From positions 1 to 64,000 of the forward strand of contig JADJGV010000038.1 of the NCBI GenBank assembly GCA_016707895.1: a stretch of 64,000 nucleotides of DNA. Direction: 5' to 3'. Positions 19,301 through 28,487 of the stretch are shown piece by piece. This stretch comes from Myxococcales bacterium. GTDB taxonomy: Bacteria > Myxococcota_A > Polyangia > Haliangiales > Haliangiaceae. Position 1 is the stretch's first letter; every line of letters begins with the position of its first letter. Under the pieces are notes generated by a model. The model had not been told where the DNA came from. It did not search any database and saw nothing but the letters and a program-made list of their open reading frames with translations. Made by a program: the position numbers and the translations under genes.

Positions 19301-19475
19301 GACCGCGCTGTGCGCCGGCCTGGCCCTGGTGCCGCTGGTGCTGGCCGGCGGCGAGCCCGGCAACGAGCTGCAGGCGCCGATGGGCGTCGTGATCCTGGGC
19401 GGCCTCCTGTCGGCGACCGCCCTCAACATGCTGGTGGTCCCGGCGCTGTACGGCTGGCTGGCGCGGCGCGCCTGA
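16389..19475 (+). CDS. czcA: Heavy-metal efflux RND transporter (CzcA family)
   Basis: A 1028-residue RND pump of the heavy-metal-efflux subfamily, starting MSLMDRIIRWSIANR. The TM4 segment reads GGLTIAIGALVDDAIIDVEN, which keeps the acidic pair used for proton relay. A hydrophilic periplasmic porter domain and a second set of helices (TLLGGAVVVGILVLLLMAFG onward) complete the fold. It differs clearly from the CusA copy in this window: it lacks the CusA-type middle insertion and is about 70 residues shorter. Substrate is probably a divalent metal (Zn, Co, Cd or Ni) from operon context; motifs alone do not decide it. It is the last gene of the operon. Confidence 0.93.
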   Translation: MSLMDRIIRWSIANRLFVVIAALAITAYGAVTALRMPVDVFPDLTAPTVTVVTEAHGLAPQEVETLVTFPIESSVNGATGVRRVRSASGIGISIVWVEFAWGTDKYIARQIVNEKLQLVAAQLPPDIPAPTLAPISSIMGEILFIAVRSDRHTPMEVRDAADWTLRRRLLAIPGVAQVVPIGGEVRQYQVRVAPERLAAFDVGLPDVLAALHASNANSTGGFMVRGGQEALIRGVGRLGGEADIASAVVTVRDGVPIVVGQVAEVELGPAIRRGTGSSDARPAVVIGIQKQPGANTLELTARIDRELDAIQRGLPEGMIIERDKARQADFIGTAVRNVSVALRDGAILVAVILFLFLFQLRPTLISLASLPLSLLVAVIAMDALGITVNTMSLGGLTIAIGALVDDAIIDVENVVRRLREDAARPADQRRAADDVIFEASREVRGSIVFATLIVMLVFVPLFFLDGVEGRLLRPLGVAYLVAIFASLVVALTLTPALCSYVLPRRAAAAAHGDAWLVRTLKRGYRPVLVRAVRRPAVVIIGALAMLAAAVAVGPFLGRTFLPEFNEGALTVSAVTLPGTSLEQSDQLGRRVEEVLLAFPEVVSTARRTGRAELDEHAQDVNAAEIDVRLRATDRPKAVFLAELRQRLTTIPGMVTTIGGPIAHRIDHMLSGTRSSIAIKVFGDDLAQLRVSAEAVKAVMAKVPGVVDLSVEQQVDVPQVAIVFDREAIARYQVRSGDLAELVETAYAGTVVTRVLEGQRTYDVVVRYRDDQRADLDAIRATPIDTPAGVRVPLKMLATVRDDVGPNLIMRENVQRRIVVSANVSGRDLRGVIDDIRRGIERGVTLPTGYYVVYGGQFESEQAASRTITLLGGAVVVGILVLLLMAFGSLRNALLIMVNLPLALIGGVLAVFLGGGVISVASLVGFVTLFGIATRNGIMMISHYEHLRRSEGATLAEAVERGSLERLSPVLMTALCAGLALVPLVLAGGEPGNELQAPMGVVILGGLLSATALNMLVVPALYGWLARRA

Positions 19476-19527
19476 GGCGACGGCGGCCGCTCGCCCTCAC
19501 ACCCGCCGGGGGCGGCATCATCCGGAC

Positions 19528-19884
19528 ATGCAGCTCCAGCGTGGCCGCGTCCGCCAGCCCCGATCCCTCGACGACCTCACGCCCCTCGAGCAGGCGCAGC
19601 TCGCGGTCGCCGGCGAGCGCTACGACGGCGAGGCGCTGCCGGCGGCGGCGCGGATCTCGCACCCCGACGGCGACGACGACGTGATGCTGTCGTCGCTGGC
19701 GGTCATCGAGCTGCACGACGAGCGCGGCGACCTCCGCTTCGTCGCGTGGACCTACTGCGTCGACGCGGGGACGGTGTTCGCGGCCGGCACCACCGACGCC
19801 GTGGCCGACGTCATCCAGTTCGGCCTGACCTGCCCCGACCCCGCGCTGGCGGCGGCGCTGGCCGCCGCTGGCCTCGGCGGCTGA
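19528..19884 (+). CDS. Small hypothetical protein
   Basis: A 118-residue soluble protein without signal peptide or recognisable domain. The middle reads as an alpha/beta domain with strands LAVIELHDE, LRFVAWTYCVD and GTVFAAGTTD. It lies between czcA and the convergent gyrA gene. The start is supported by a CATCAT hexamer ending six bases before the ATG, a variant of the leaderless pattern. Function unknown. Confidence 0.6.
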   Translation: MQLQRGRVRQPRSLDDLTPLEQAQLAVAGERYDGEALPAAARISHPDGDDDVMLSSLAVIELHDERGDLRFVAWTYCVDAGTVFAAGTTDAVADVIQFGLTCPDPALAAALAAAGLGG

Positions 19885-19890
19885 CCGCGA

Positions 19891-22557
<2,667 letters not shown>

Positions 22558-22687
22558 CGGCGGCTCGCTTCTTCGGCGTCAGGGGCGCGCCACCGACGAC
22601 AACCGGCGGCGTACGAGCGCCATGTTTAGCCCGAGCCGGGCGCGCGCGGAAGCCGCCGCGGAGGCATTCGCACCCGCGAGATCGCGG

Positions 22688-23512
22688 TCACGCCAGCAGC
22701 GGTTCGACGGCGGCCGGATCGACGGGGATCGCGGCCCGCGCCAGCCGCGCCAGCACCCGCTCGCGCACCGCCCGGCGCAGCAGCGCGCCGTGGTCCTCGG
22801 GCGGCGTGACGCCGAGGTCGGGCGCCTGGCAGGCGGAGCACGCCGGGGCCTGCCACAGCGTCGCGAAGCTGGCGATCGCGCCGACCGCGATGGCGCCCAG
22901 CCGCGCGCGCTCGGCGGCGGTGAGCCGCGGCCCGGCCCAGGCCAGGATCCGCCAGCCCAGCTCGGCGTGGGGGCCCTCGTCGGCGAGCAGCCGGTCGAGC
23001 ACCGCGGCGATCAGCGGCGTGGTGGCCAGCGCCCGCGACCGCGTCAGCGCCGGCACGCTGAGGTTCTCGCCGACGCACGACACCGTCACCGCCAGCTCGA
23101 GCGCCCGCATCAGCGGCGTGGCGGCGGGATCGGTGACCTGCGAGATCCGCGCGACGTCGTAGTGGTACGGCACCGCGCCGCCCAGCTCGCCGACCAGCCG
23201 CGCCACCAGCTCGACGTGATCGAGCTCGTCGACGACGACGTCGGCGGCGACCGCGGTGAGATCGACCGGCGCGCCGCACTCGAGCAGCGCGGTGGTCAGG
23301 TTGGCGAACGCCGCGGCGCTGGCGTACTCGGTGAACGCGCCGTTGGTCCACACCCGGCGCGCCTCGACGACGTCGTCGGGCGCGAGCGCGGCCAGGTCGA
23401 GCGTGCCCCACGGCAGGTCGTCGATGCCGGGGCGGCGGCGGCGCAGGCGGCGCTCGCTCCAGCCGCCCAGCCAGTCGAGCGCGAACACCGTCCCGGGGGG
23501 CGGCTCGGTCAC
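22688..23512 (-). CDS. Ferritin-like domain protein, function unknown
   Basis: A 274-residue protein with helical composition and Glu/Asp-His pairs placed as in ferritin-like four-helix bundles (FTEYAS, ELDHVELV, ENLSV, DEGPHAELG). These could bind a di-metal centre, but I cannot assign a named subfamily. Near the C-terminus is a CSAC pair. The start is the GTG at 23512, whose codon overlaps the stop of the upstream secreted-protein gene by four bases, so the two are co-transcribed. There is no signal peptide, so it is probably cytoplasmic. Confidence 0.7.
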   Translation of the reverse strand: MTEPPPGTVFALDWLGGWSERRLRRRRPGIDDLPWGTLDLAALAPDDVVEARRVWTNGAFTEYASAAAFANLTTALLECGAPVDLTAVAADVVVDELDHVELVARLVGELGGAVPYHYDVARISQVTDPAATPLMRALELAVTVSCVGENLSVPALTRSRALATTPLIAAVLDRLLADEGPHAELGWRILAWAGPRLTAAERARLGAIAVGAIASFATLWQAPACSACQAPDLGVTPPEDHGALLRRAVRERVLARLARAAIPVDPAAVEPLLA

Positions 23513-23961
23513 GGCAGGCCCCGGCGGCACGCGGCGACCAGCGGCTCGGTCGAGGTGGCGTTGGCGGCGACGTGGTCGATGCGCGCCGGGCGCGTGCCCC
23601 GGTCGTAGGCGATCGTCGCGCGGCCGGTCGCGTCGAGCGAGACCTGGACCGCGCCCAGCTTGCAGACCCGGGCCAGGGTCTGCCACCGATCGTCGCCGGC
23701 GTCGGTCAGGTAGGTCACGCCGAGGCTGTCCTTGCACTCGCGGCGCATCGGCCCCTTGGTCGCGATGTTGCCGCACACCGGTCGCTCGCTGGCGCTCACG
23801 CGCGGCTGCGACACCGCGGCGGCGGGCGCCGGGGTGGCGCGCAGCAAGGGGCGGGCCGCCGGCGGGCGCGGGCGGCCCCGGTGGGGCTTGGCCTCGGCGA
23901 CGCCGGCGGCGAGGGCGAGGGTGGTGGCGAGGGCGAAGGCGGTGGTGGGCAGGTGGGCCAT
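23509..23961 (-). CDS. Small secreted hypothetical protein
   Basis: A 150-residue protein with a clear signal peptide (AFALATTLALAAGVAEA), then a Pro/Arg/Ala-rich stretch of about 40 residues and a compact domain with Cys at about 63, 75, 99 and 144 (PVCGNIA ... RRECKDS ... VACRRG), probably two disulfides. I do not recognise the family. The AAAGGAG ribosome site lies inside the loop of a hairpin directly before the ATG. It is coupled to the ferritin-like gene downstream. Confidence 0.72.
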   Translation of the reverse strand: MAHLPTTAFALATTLALAAGVAEAKPHRGRPRPPAARPLLRATPAPAAAVSQPRVSASERPVCGNIATKGPMRRECKDSLGVTYLTDAGDDRWQTLARVCKLGAVQVSLDATGRATIAYDRGTRPARIDHVAANATSTEPLVAACRRGLP

Positions 23962-23979
23962 GGGAGCTCCTTTGCTCCC
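23962..23979 (-). promoter_or_regulatory. Hairpin presenting the Shine-Dalgarno in its loop
   Basis: On the minus strand the bases directly before the ATG at 23961 read GGGAGC-AAAGGA-GCTCCC: a perfect six-pair stem with the ribosome-binding AAGGA exactly in the six-base loop. Stem formation would expose or hide the site and so could tune translation of the secreted protein. Confidence 0.55.
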
Positions 23980-24045
23980 AGGACGGCGGCCCGCCGCGAC
24001 CGTTAACGACCCCCGCCGAAATCGTCGCGGCGTCGCGGGGGGAGG

Positions 24046-24072
24046 CTCGATCCCGGCTCAGCCGGGGTCGAG
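24046..24072 (-). terminator. Hairpin terminator candidate after GST gene (distal)
   Basis: CTCGATCCCGGC and GCCGGGGTCGAG pair over 12 positions (one T-G wobble) around a three-base loop TCA. It lies downstream of the minus-strand GST gene, after a second hairpin nearer the gene. It lacks a T-run, as is common at this base composition. Confidence 0.5.
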
Positions 24073-24095
24073 GGGGGCTCGGGCGACGAGCCCCC
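24073..24095 (-). terminator. Hairpin terminator candidate after GST gene (proximal)
   Basis: GGGGGCTCG and CGAGCCCCC form a perfect nine-pair stem with loop GGCGA, six bases after the stop of the GST gene. With the neighbouring hairpin it makes a tandem terminator-like structure. Confidence 0.6.
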
Positions 24096-24101
24096 TGGAG
24101 C

Positions 24102-24725
24102 TCAGGCGCGGCCGGCGGCCTTGCGCCAGCTCGGGCGCTCGCTGCAGCGGGTCCACCACGCCTGGACCGCGGGATAGCCGGCGAACAGCGCCTTGGCCGG
24201 GGTCGCCATCAGGTACTCGATGTACGGCAGGTAGCCGATGTCGGCGATCGTGAAGCTGTCGCCGGCCAGGTACGTGCTCGCGGCCAGCCGGGTCTCGAGC
24301 ACCTTCAGCGCGCGGTCGACGCCGGCGTTGCCGTCGGTGATCATCGCCGGGTCCTCGGCCTTGCCCTGCATCGGGAAGAACACGTAGTTGTAGATGAGCT
24401 TCATCGCCGACGGCGTGAAGTTCGAGGTTTCGACGCTGATCCACTGCTCCATCGTGGCGCAGCCCTGCAGCGTGTTCGGCACCAGGCTGCCGCCGGCCTT
24501 CTGGTTGAGGTAGCGGCAGATCGCGCGCGACTCGTAGAGGCCGAAGCCGTCGTCGTCGATCGCCGGCACCTGGCCGAACGGCTGCCGCGCCATGTGCGCC
24601 GGCTGCTTGTGCTCGCCCTTGGTGAAGTCGACGACGGTGAACTCGAAGGGCGTGTTGGTCTCGTGCAGGGTGCAGAGCACCTTGCGGGTGCACGTGCTGA
24701 GCGGGTTGCCGAAGAGCTTGATCAT
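24102..24725 (-). CDS. Glutathione S-transferase family protein
   Basis: A 207-residue soluble GST. The thioredoxin-fold N-domain begins MIKLFGNPLSTCTRKV, where Ser10 is in the position that activates glutathione in phi/theta-like enzymes. GQVPAIDDDG holds the cis-Pro and YESRAICRYL the Glu-Ser pair that binds the glutamyl group. The C-domain ends with the conserved TIADIGYLPYIEYL motif. The likely role is conjugation of glutathione or reduction of peroxides. It is a single gene: TACGGT lies nine bases before the ATG and tandem hairpins follow the stop. Confidence 0.93.
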   Translation of the reverse strand: MIKLFGNPLSTCTRKVLCTLHETNTPFEFTVVDFTKGEHKQPAHMARQPFGQVPAIDDDGFGLYESRAICRYLNQKAGGSLVPNTLQGCATMEQWISVETSNFTPSAMKLIYNYVFFPMQGKAEDPAMITDGNAGVDRALKVLETRLAASTYLAGDSFTIADIGYLPYIEYLMATPAKALFAGYPAVQAWWTRCSERPSWRKAAGRA

Positions 24726-24734
24726 GGTGCGCGG

Positions 24735-24740
24735 ACCGTA
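24735..24740 (-). promoter_or_regulatory. -10-like TACGGT before GST gene
   Basis: TACGGT on the minus strand ends nine bases before the ATG at 24725, without a clear ribosome site between. Confidence 0.35.
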
Positions 24741-24796
24741 GCGCGGTTCGCGCGGGGCGGCGATCGATGCCGTGGGATGGACTGTTCCGCCGCTGT

Positions 24797-26071
24797 TCAC
24801 CCCGGCCCGGCGAGGAGCGCCCGCGCCCGCTCGATCGCCGCCATCGCCCGGGCCCGCGCGGCCACCAGCGCGGCGAGCTGCCCGGCGGTGAGCGGGCGAT
24901 CGCGGCGGTCGCGCCAGTCGAGCCAGCGCAGCGCCGCCAGCGGCGACAGCCACGCCACCGCGGTCGCGGCGGCGGCCAGCGGCGCCGCCAGCCACACCCA
25001 CGCGGCGACGGTCAGCGCGATCGCCCACAGCGGGAACACCACCAGGCCGGCGCCCAGCTTGTAGGTCGACACCACGTCGGGCTCGCCGGTGCGCGCGACG
25101 TGGCGCGGCAGCCGATAGGGCAGCGCGTACAGCACCACGCCCGCCAGCACCAGCGGCGCCAGCGCCAGCCGCCGCAGCCAGCGGATCGGCGATCGCGGCG
25201 GCGGGGTGCGGCCCCGGGCCAGCTGCGCGTCGCGCACGCCGTGGCGATCGAGCAGCGCGCGGTAGCCGTCGACCGCCGCGCGCGCGTCGGCCAGCTCGGC
25301 CGGCGCGACCTGGGTCAGGGTCTGCGTCGCCAGCTCCACCTGCCGGCCGATCGTGCTCCAGGCCGCCAGGGTGTCGTCGCCGTCGTCGTTGGCCAGCATC
25401 TCGGCGACCTGGGCGATGCGGCGTCGCTCGTCGTGGTGATCGGCCTCGACCAGGAGCGCGCCGAGATCGTCGGCCATCTGCGCGGTGGCGCGGGCGACGT
25501 GCTCGGCGGGCGCGCCCCCGACCGCGGCCCACGCGCGCGGCGGCCCCCACACCAGCAGGCAGCGCGAGCGGAAGGTGTCGGCGGCGTCGAACTCCAGCGC
25601 CACCGCCTGGAAGCTCGGCGCGACGCCGCCGAGCGCCGCGGCCGCCGCGAGCATCCGGGCCGCGCCGGTCTTGAGCGGCGCCAGCTTCGGCGCGCTGTGG
25701 CTGATGCCCTCGGGGAAGATCAGCACGTTGCCGCCGTCGGCGAGGTGGCGCGCCACCCGCGCGAAGGTCGCGTCGTTGGCGCCCGGCGCTTTACCTGGCT
25801 CGTCCTTGGCCCGGACGATCGGCACCGCGCCGGCGGCGTCGAGCAGCCACGCCAGCCCGCGGATCTTCCACAGCGGCGCCTTGGCGATCGGGGCGATCGG
25901 GCAGCGCGCCGCGGTCAGCACGACGACCGGATCGATCAGCGCGTTGAAGTGGTTGGCGACGAAGACGCGGCCGCGGACGTCGTCGCTCGGCGGCTCGCCG
26001 ACCCGCTCGATCGCGCGGAAGTACAGCCGGATGATCGCGCGGAAGATCGCCACGAGCACCGCGCGGGCCAT
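24797..26071 (-). CDS. PlsC-domain acyltransferase (glycerol-3-phosphate acyltransferase type)
   Basis: A 424-residue membrane-associated acyltransferase. Motif I reads Asn40-His41-Phe-Asn-Ala-Leu-Ile-Asp47, with five residues between His and Asp. That spacing is typical of the Gat1/Sct1-like branch rather than the four of bacterial PlsC. Motif III is FPEG at 119-122. Two or three hydrophobic helices lie at about 300-370. It probably acylates glycerol-3-phosphate or lysophosphatidate in phospholipid synthesis. It is upstream of the GST gene on the same strand; a CACCAT hexamer six bases before the ATG is a weak -10 candidate. Confidence 0.85.
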   Translation of the reverse strand: MARAVLVAIFRAIIRLYFRAIERVGEPPSDDVRGRVFVANHFNALIDPVVVLTAARCPIAPIAKAPLWKIRGLAWLLDAAGAVPIVRAKDEPGKAPGANDATFARVARHLADGGNVLIFPEGISHSAPKLAPLKTGAARMLAAAAALGGVAPSFQAVALEFDAADTFRSRCLLVWGPPRAWAAVGGAPAEHVARATAQMADDLGALLVEADHHDERRRIAQVAEMLANDDGDDTLAAWSTIGRQVELATQTLTQVAPAELADARAAVDGYRALLDRHGVRDAQLARGRTPPPRSPIRWLRRLALAPLVLAGVVLYALPYRLPRHVARTGEPDVVSTYKLGAGLVVFPLWAIALTVAAWVWLAAPLAAAATAVAWLSPLAALRWLDWRDRRDRPLTAGQLAALVAARARAMAAIERARALLAGPG

Positions 26072-26107
26072 GCCGCGATGGTGCCACGGGTCGCGCGACG
26101 AGGCGCG

Positions 26108-27190
26108 CTACGGATGCACGACCGCGCCGCCCACCACCTCGCCGCGCCACTTGGCGGTCATCGCCTCCTGCCACGCGGTCAGCGGGAACGCGTGCGACAC
26201 GTGCGGCGTGATCGCGCCGCGGGCGGCCCAGTCGAGCACCGCCGCCAGCCGCGGCGGCCGCAGCGTCGGATCGTTGACCGTCGAGATCACCGTCGGGCAG
26301 CCCAGCACGTCGAGGCCCTTCATCATGATCAGGTTGGTCGGCAGCTGGTTGGCGTTGGGCGCGCCGCGGCCGCCCTTGCCAGCGGCGACGAACGGGGTCG
26401 CGGCCCAGCCGACGATCAGGTAGCGCGCGCCGAACCGCACGCAGCGCAGCGCCGCCAGCGACAGCTCGCCGCCGACGCCGTCGTAGACCACGTCGACGCC
26501 GGCCGGCGCGATCGCCTTGACCGCGTCGCGCAGCGGGGTGTCGCCGAGCGCGATGGTGTGCGCGGCGCCGTGGGCCGCGACCACCGCCAGCTTGGCCGGC
26601 GAGCGCCCGACCGCGATCACCGTCGCGCCGACCTGGCGCGCCACGTCGACCGCGGCCAGCCCGGTGGCGCCGGCGGCGCCGAGGATCAGCACGGTCTCGC
26701 CGGCGCGCAGCCGGCCGCGGGTGATCAAGCAGTGGTACGCGGTCTCGTAGTTGCCGAGCAGGCAGCACGCCTGGTCGAAGGTCAGCGCGCCGGGGATCGG
26801 GATCGCGGCGGCGGCCGGCGCCACCGCGTAGGTCGCGAAGCCGCCCCACCGCTGGTAGGCGCCCAGCGAGCGCGGGCCGGTGGTGAACCCGTCGATCAGC
26901 ACGCGGTCGCCGACCGCGCAGGTGGTGACCGCCGGGCCGCACCACGCGATCTCGCCGGCGTACTCGAGGCCCGGCGTGTACGGCGGCTTGGGCACGTGCT
27001 GGTACTGGCCGCTCATCATGATCAGGTCGACCCAGCCGACCTGGGCCGCGGCCACGCGCACGATCACGTCGGTCGCCGCCAGCGTCGCTGGATCGGGCGG
27101 CGGCTGCGGCGCCAGGTGGGCGTGGTGTTCGAGCGCGTCCGTGGGCGTCTCGCCCAGCGCGGTGACGACGACGTGGTGGCCGGGCTGCAT
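26108..27190 (-). CDS. Medium-chain (quinone reductase-type) NAD(P)H oxidoreductase
   Basis: A 360-residue MDR-superfamily enzyme. The GroES-like N-domain contains GWVDLIMMSGQY and PYTPGLEYAGE. The Rossmann domain has the nucleotide-binding GAAGATGLAAVDVARQ. Catalytic zinc ligands are absent, which places it with quinone or enone reductases rather than alcohol dehydrogenases. The likely reaction is NADPH-dependent reduction of quinones or activated double bonds; the true substrate is unknown. It is 36 bases upstream of the acyltransferase gene and may be co-transcribed. CACAAT ends eight bases before the ATG. Confidence 0.88.
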   Translation of the reverse strand: MQPGHHVVVTALGETPTDALEHHAHLAPQPPPDPATLAATDVIVRVAAAQVGWVDLIMMSGQYQHVPKPPYTPGLEYAGEIAWCGPAVTTCAVGDRVLIDGFTTGPRSLGAYQRWGGFATYAVAPAAAAIPIPGALTFDQACCLLGNYETAYHCLITRGRLRAGETVLILGAAGATGLAAVDVARQVGATVIAVGRSPAKLAVVAAHGAAHTIALGDTPLRDAVKAIAPAGVDVVYDGVGGELSLAALRCVRFGARYLIVGWAATPFVAAGKGGRGAPNANQLPTNLIMMKGLDVLGCPTVISTVNDPTLRPPRLAAVLDWAARGAITPHVSHAFPLTAWQEAMTAKWRGEVVGGAVVHP

Positions 27191-27262
27191 CGGCCGCGAT
27201 TGTGCCAGTGATCGCGCGCACGATGCCGCGCGCGGCGGCCCCAGCCGCGACCCGCCGCTTGG

Positions 27263-27268
27263 TACCGT
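27263..27268 (+). promoter_or_regulatory. -10-like TACCGT before pectin-acetylesterase-family gene
   Basis: TACCGT ends five bases before the ATG at 27274; no ribosome site is present. This fits leaderless transcription. Confidence 0.45.
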
Positions 27269-27273
27269 GCCCC

Positions 27274-28350
27274 ATGCGCGTGATCTCGATGGCCTTGATC
27301 CTGGTCGCGGCGGCCGCCTGCGGTGGCACCAGCCCGACCGACGCCGGGGGCTACGATCCGCTGCCGCCGCGCGACGCGTCGGGGCCGCCGATCGAGGCGC
27401 CGCTCGAGACCTGGACCTGGGTGCCGATCGCCGGCATGACGTGCGGCGACGGCTCGCCGACCGGCATCGGCGTCAACCTGACCCGGCGCAGCGACCGGCT
27501 GGTGGTGTTCTTGAACGGCGGCGGCGCGTGCTGGGACGCCCAGACCTGCTTCGAGCTGCGCACCGCGGCCAGCATCGACACGCCGTTCGGCGCCGCCGAG
27601 TTCGCGGCGCTGCGCGCCAACCTCGAGGCCTACCCGCTGTTCGGGCGGGTCGCCGGCAGCCCGTTCCAGAACGCCAGCTTCGTGTTCGTGCCGTACTGCA
27701 CCGGCGACCTGCACGCCGGCCACGTCGCGACGCAGTACACCACCGCCAGCGGCCCGCGCACGGTGCAGCACGTCGGCCAGCTCAACCTCGACGCGCTGTG
27801 GCCGCGGCTGCGCGAGGCGCGCCCCGCCGCCGATCGCGTGTGGCTGGTCGGCGCGTCGGCCGGCGGCTACGGCGCGATGCTCGAGCAAGCCCGGATGCGC
27901 GCGGCGTTCGGCAGCGTCCGGGTCGACGTGCTGTCGGACTCGTCGCACCCGATCGATCCCGAGCCCGCGCGGTGGGACGCGATGCGCCTGGCGTGGGGGC
28001 TCGACGTCCCGGTCGACTGCCCGGCCTGCGCCACTGGCTTCGGCGGCTGGCCGGCGCACCTGCGCGCCACCGCGCCGCGCGACGCGCGCTGGGGCCTCTT
28101 GATGAACACCCGCGACCAGACGATCGCGAGCTACTTCGGCGTCAGCCAGCCCGACCTCGCGACCCGCACGCTGGCGATCCGCGACGGCATGACCGCCGGC
28201 ACCGGCCAGGCCGCGTTCGTGATCGACGCCGCCAGCCACGTGCTCACCACCACCAGCCCGCCGCCGCAGCCCACCGGCGGGGCGGGCCTCGCCGACTGGG
28301 TCCGGCAGTTCGCGCTCAGCGACCCGGCGTGGGCGTCGGTGGGGCCGTGA
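27274..28350 (+). CDS. Pectin acetylesterase/Notum-family lipoprotein hydrolase
   Basis: A 358-residue lipoprotein (lipobox VAAAAC) of the pectinacetylesterase/Notum alpha/beta-hydrolase family. The family marks are FLNGGGACWD (oxyanion hole region), FVPYCTGDLHAG, the nucleophile elbow GASAGG with Ser195, and probably Asp/His near the end (DAASHVL). Paired Cys (ACWDAQTC, DCPACAT) fit the disulfides of the family. Bacterial members remove acetyl or acyl groups from polysaccharides or proteins; the natural substrate here is unknown. The protein start is set by the signal peptide, which excludes longer upstream frames. Confidence 0.88.
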   Translation: MRVISMALILVAAAACGGTSPTDAGGYDPLPPRDASGPPIEAPLETWTWVPIAGMTCGDGSPTGIGVNLTRRSDRLVVFLNGGGACWDAQTCFELRTAASIDTPFGAAEFAALRANLEAYPLFGRVAGSPFQNASFVFVPYCTGDLHAGHVATQYTTASGPRTVQHVGQLNLDALWPRLREARPAADRVWLVGASAGGYGAMLEQARMRAAFGSVRVDVLSDSSHPIDPEPARWDAMRLAWGLDVPVDCPACATGFGGWPAHLRATAPRDARWGLLMNTRDQTIASYFGVSQPDLATRTLAIRDGMTAGTGQAAFVIDAASHVLTTTSPPPQPTGGAGLADWVRQFALSDPAWASVGP

Positions 28351-28366
28351 CGGTGGGCTGATCCAG

Positions 28367-28399
28367 GATCGGGGCAGATCTGCAAGCCGATCGGGGCAG
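28367..28399. repeat. Two GATCGGGGCAG direct repeats, 22 bases apart, upstream of glnA
   Basis: The 11-mer GATCGGGGCAG occurs at 28367-28377 and again at 28389-28399. The start-to-start spacing of 22 bases is about two helical turns, placing both on one face of the DNA, as for paired activator sites. They lie about 90-120 bases before the glnA start. Confidence 0.5.
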
Positions 28400-28406
28400 C
28401 GCAGAA

Positions 28407-28449
28407 CGATAAAAATCGCGACAGTTAAGCTTGTTCAGGCTGGATCAAG
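28407..28449. promoter_or_regulatory. Dyads in the glnA upstream region
   Basis: Two dyads follow the direct repeats: CGAT-AAAA-ATCG at 28407-28418 and CTTGTTC-N6-GATCAAG at 28430-28449 (six of seven pairs). The stretch is clearly AT-richer than its surroundings, as expected for a promoter/operator region. No exact -24/-12 element could be fixed. Confidence 0.4.
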
Positions 28450-28476
28450 GCTTGGACGCGGTCCAAAGTGCCCGCC

Positions 28477-28482
28477 AGGAGG
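28477..28482 (+). promoter_or_regulatory. Strong Shine-Dalgarno AGGAGG for glnA
   Basis: A consensus AGGAGG five bases before GTG 28488 decides the glnA start over an in-frame upstream ATG-less extension that begins at 28431. Confidence 0.8.
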
Positions 28483-28487
28483 CACCC

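Noticed and set aside
28440..28457. Possible -24/-12 element in the glnA upstream region
   Set aside because: CTGGATC ... CTTGGA has GG at the right distance but the -12 box lacks GC.
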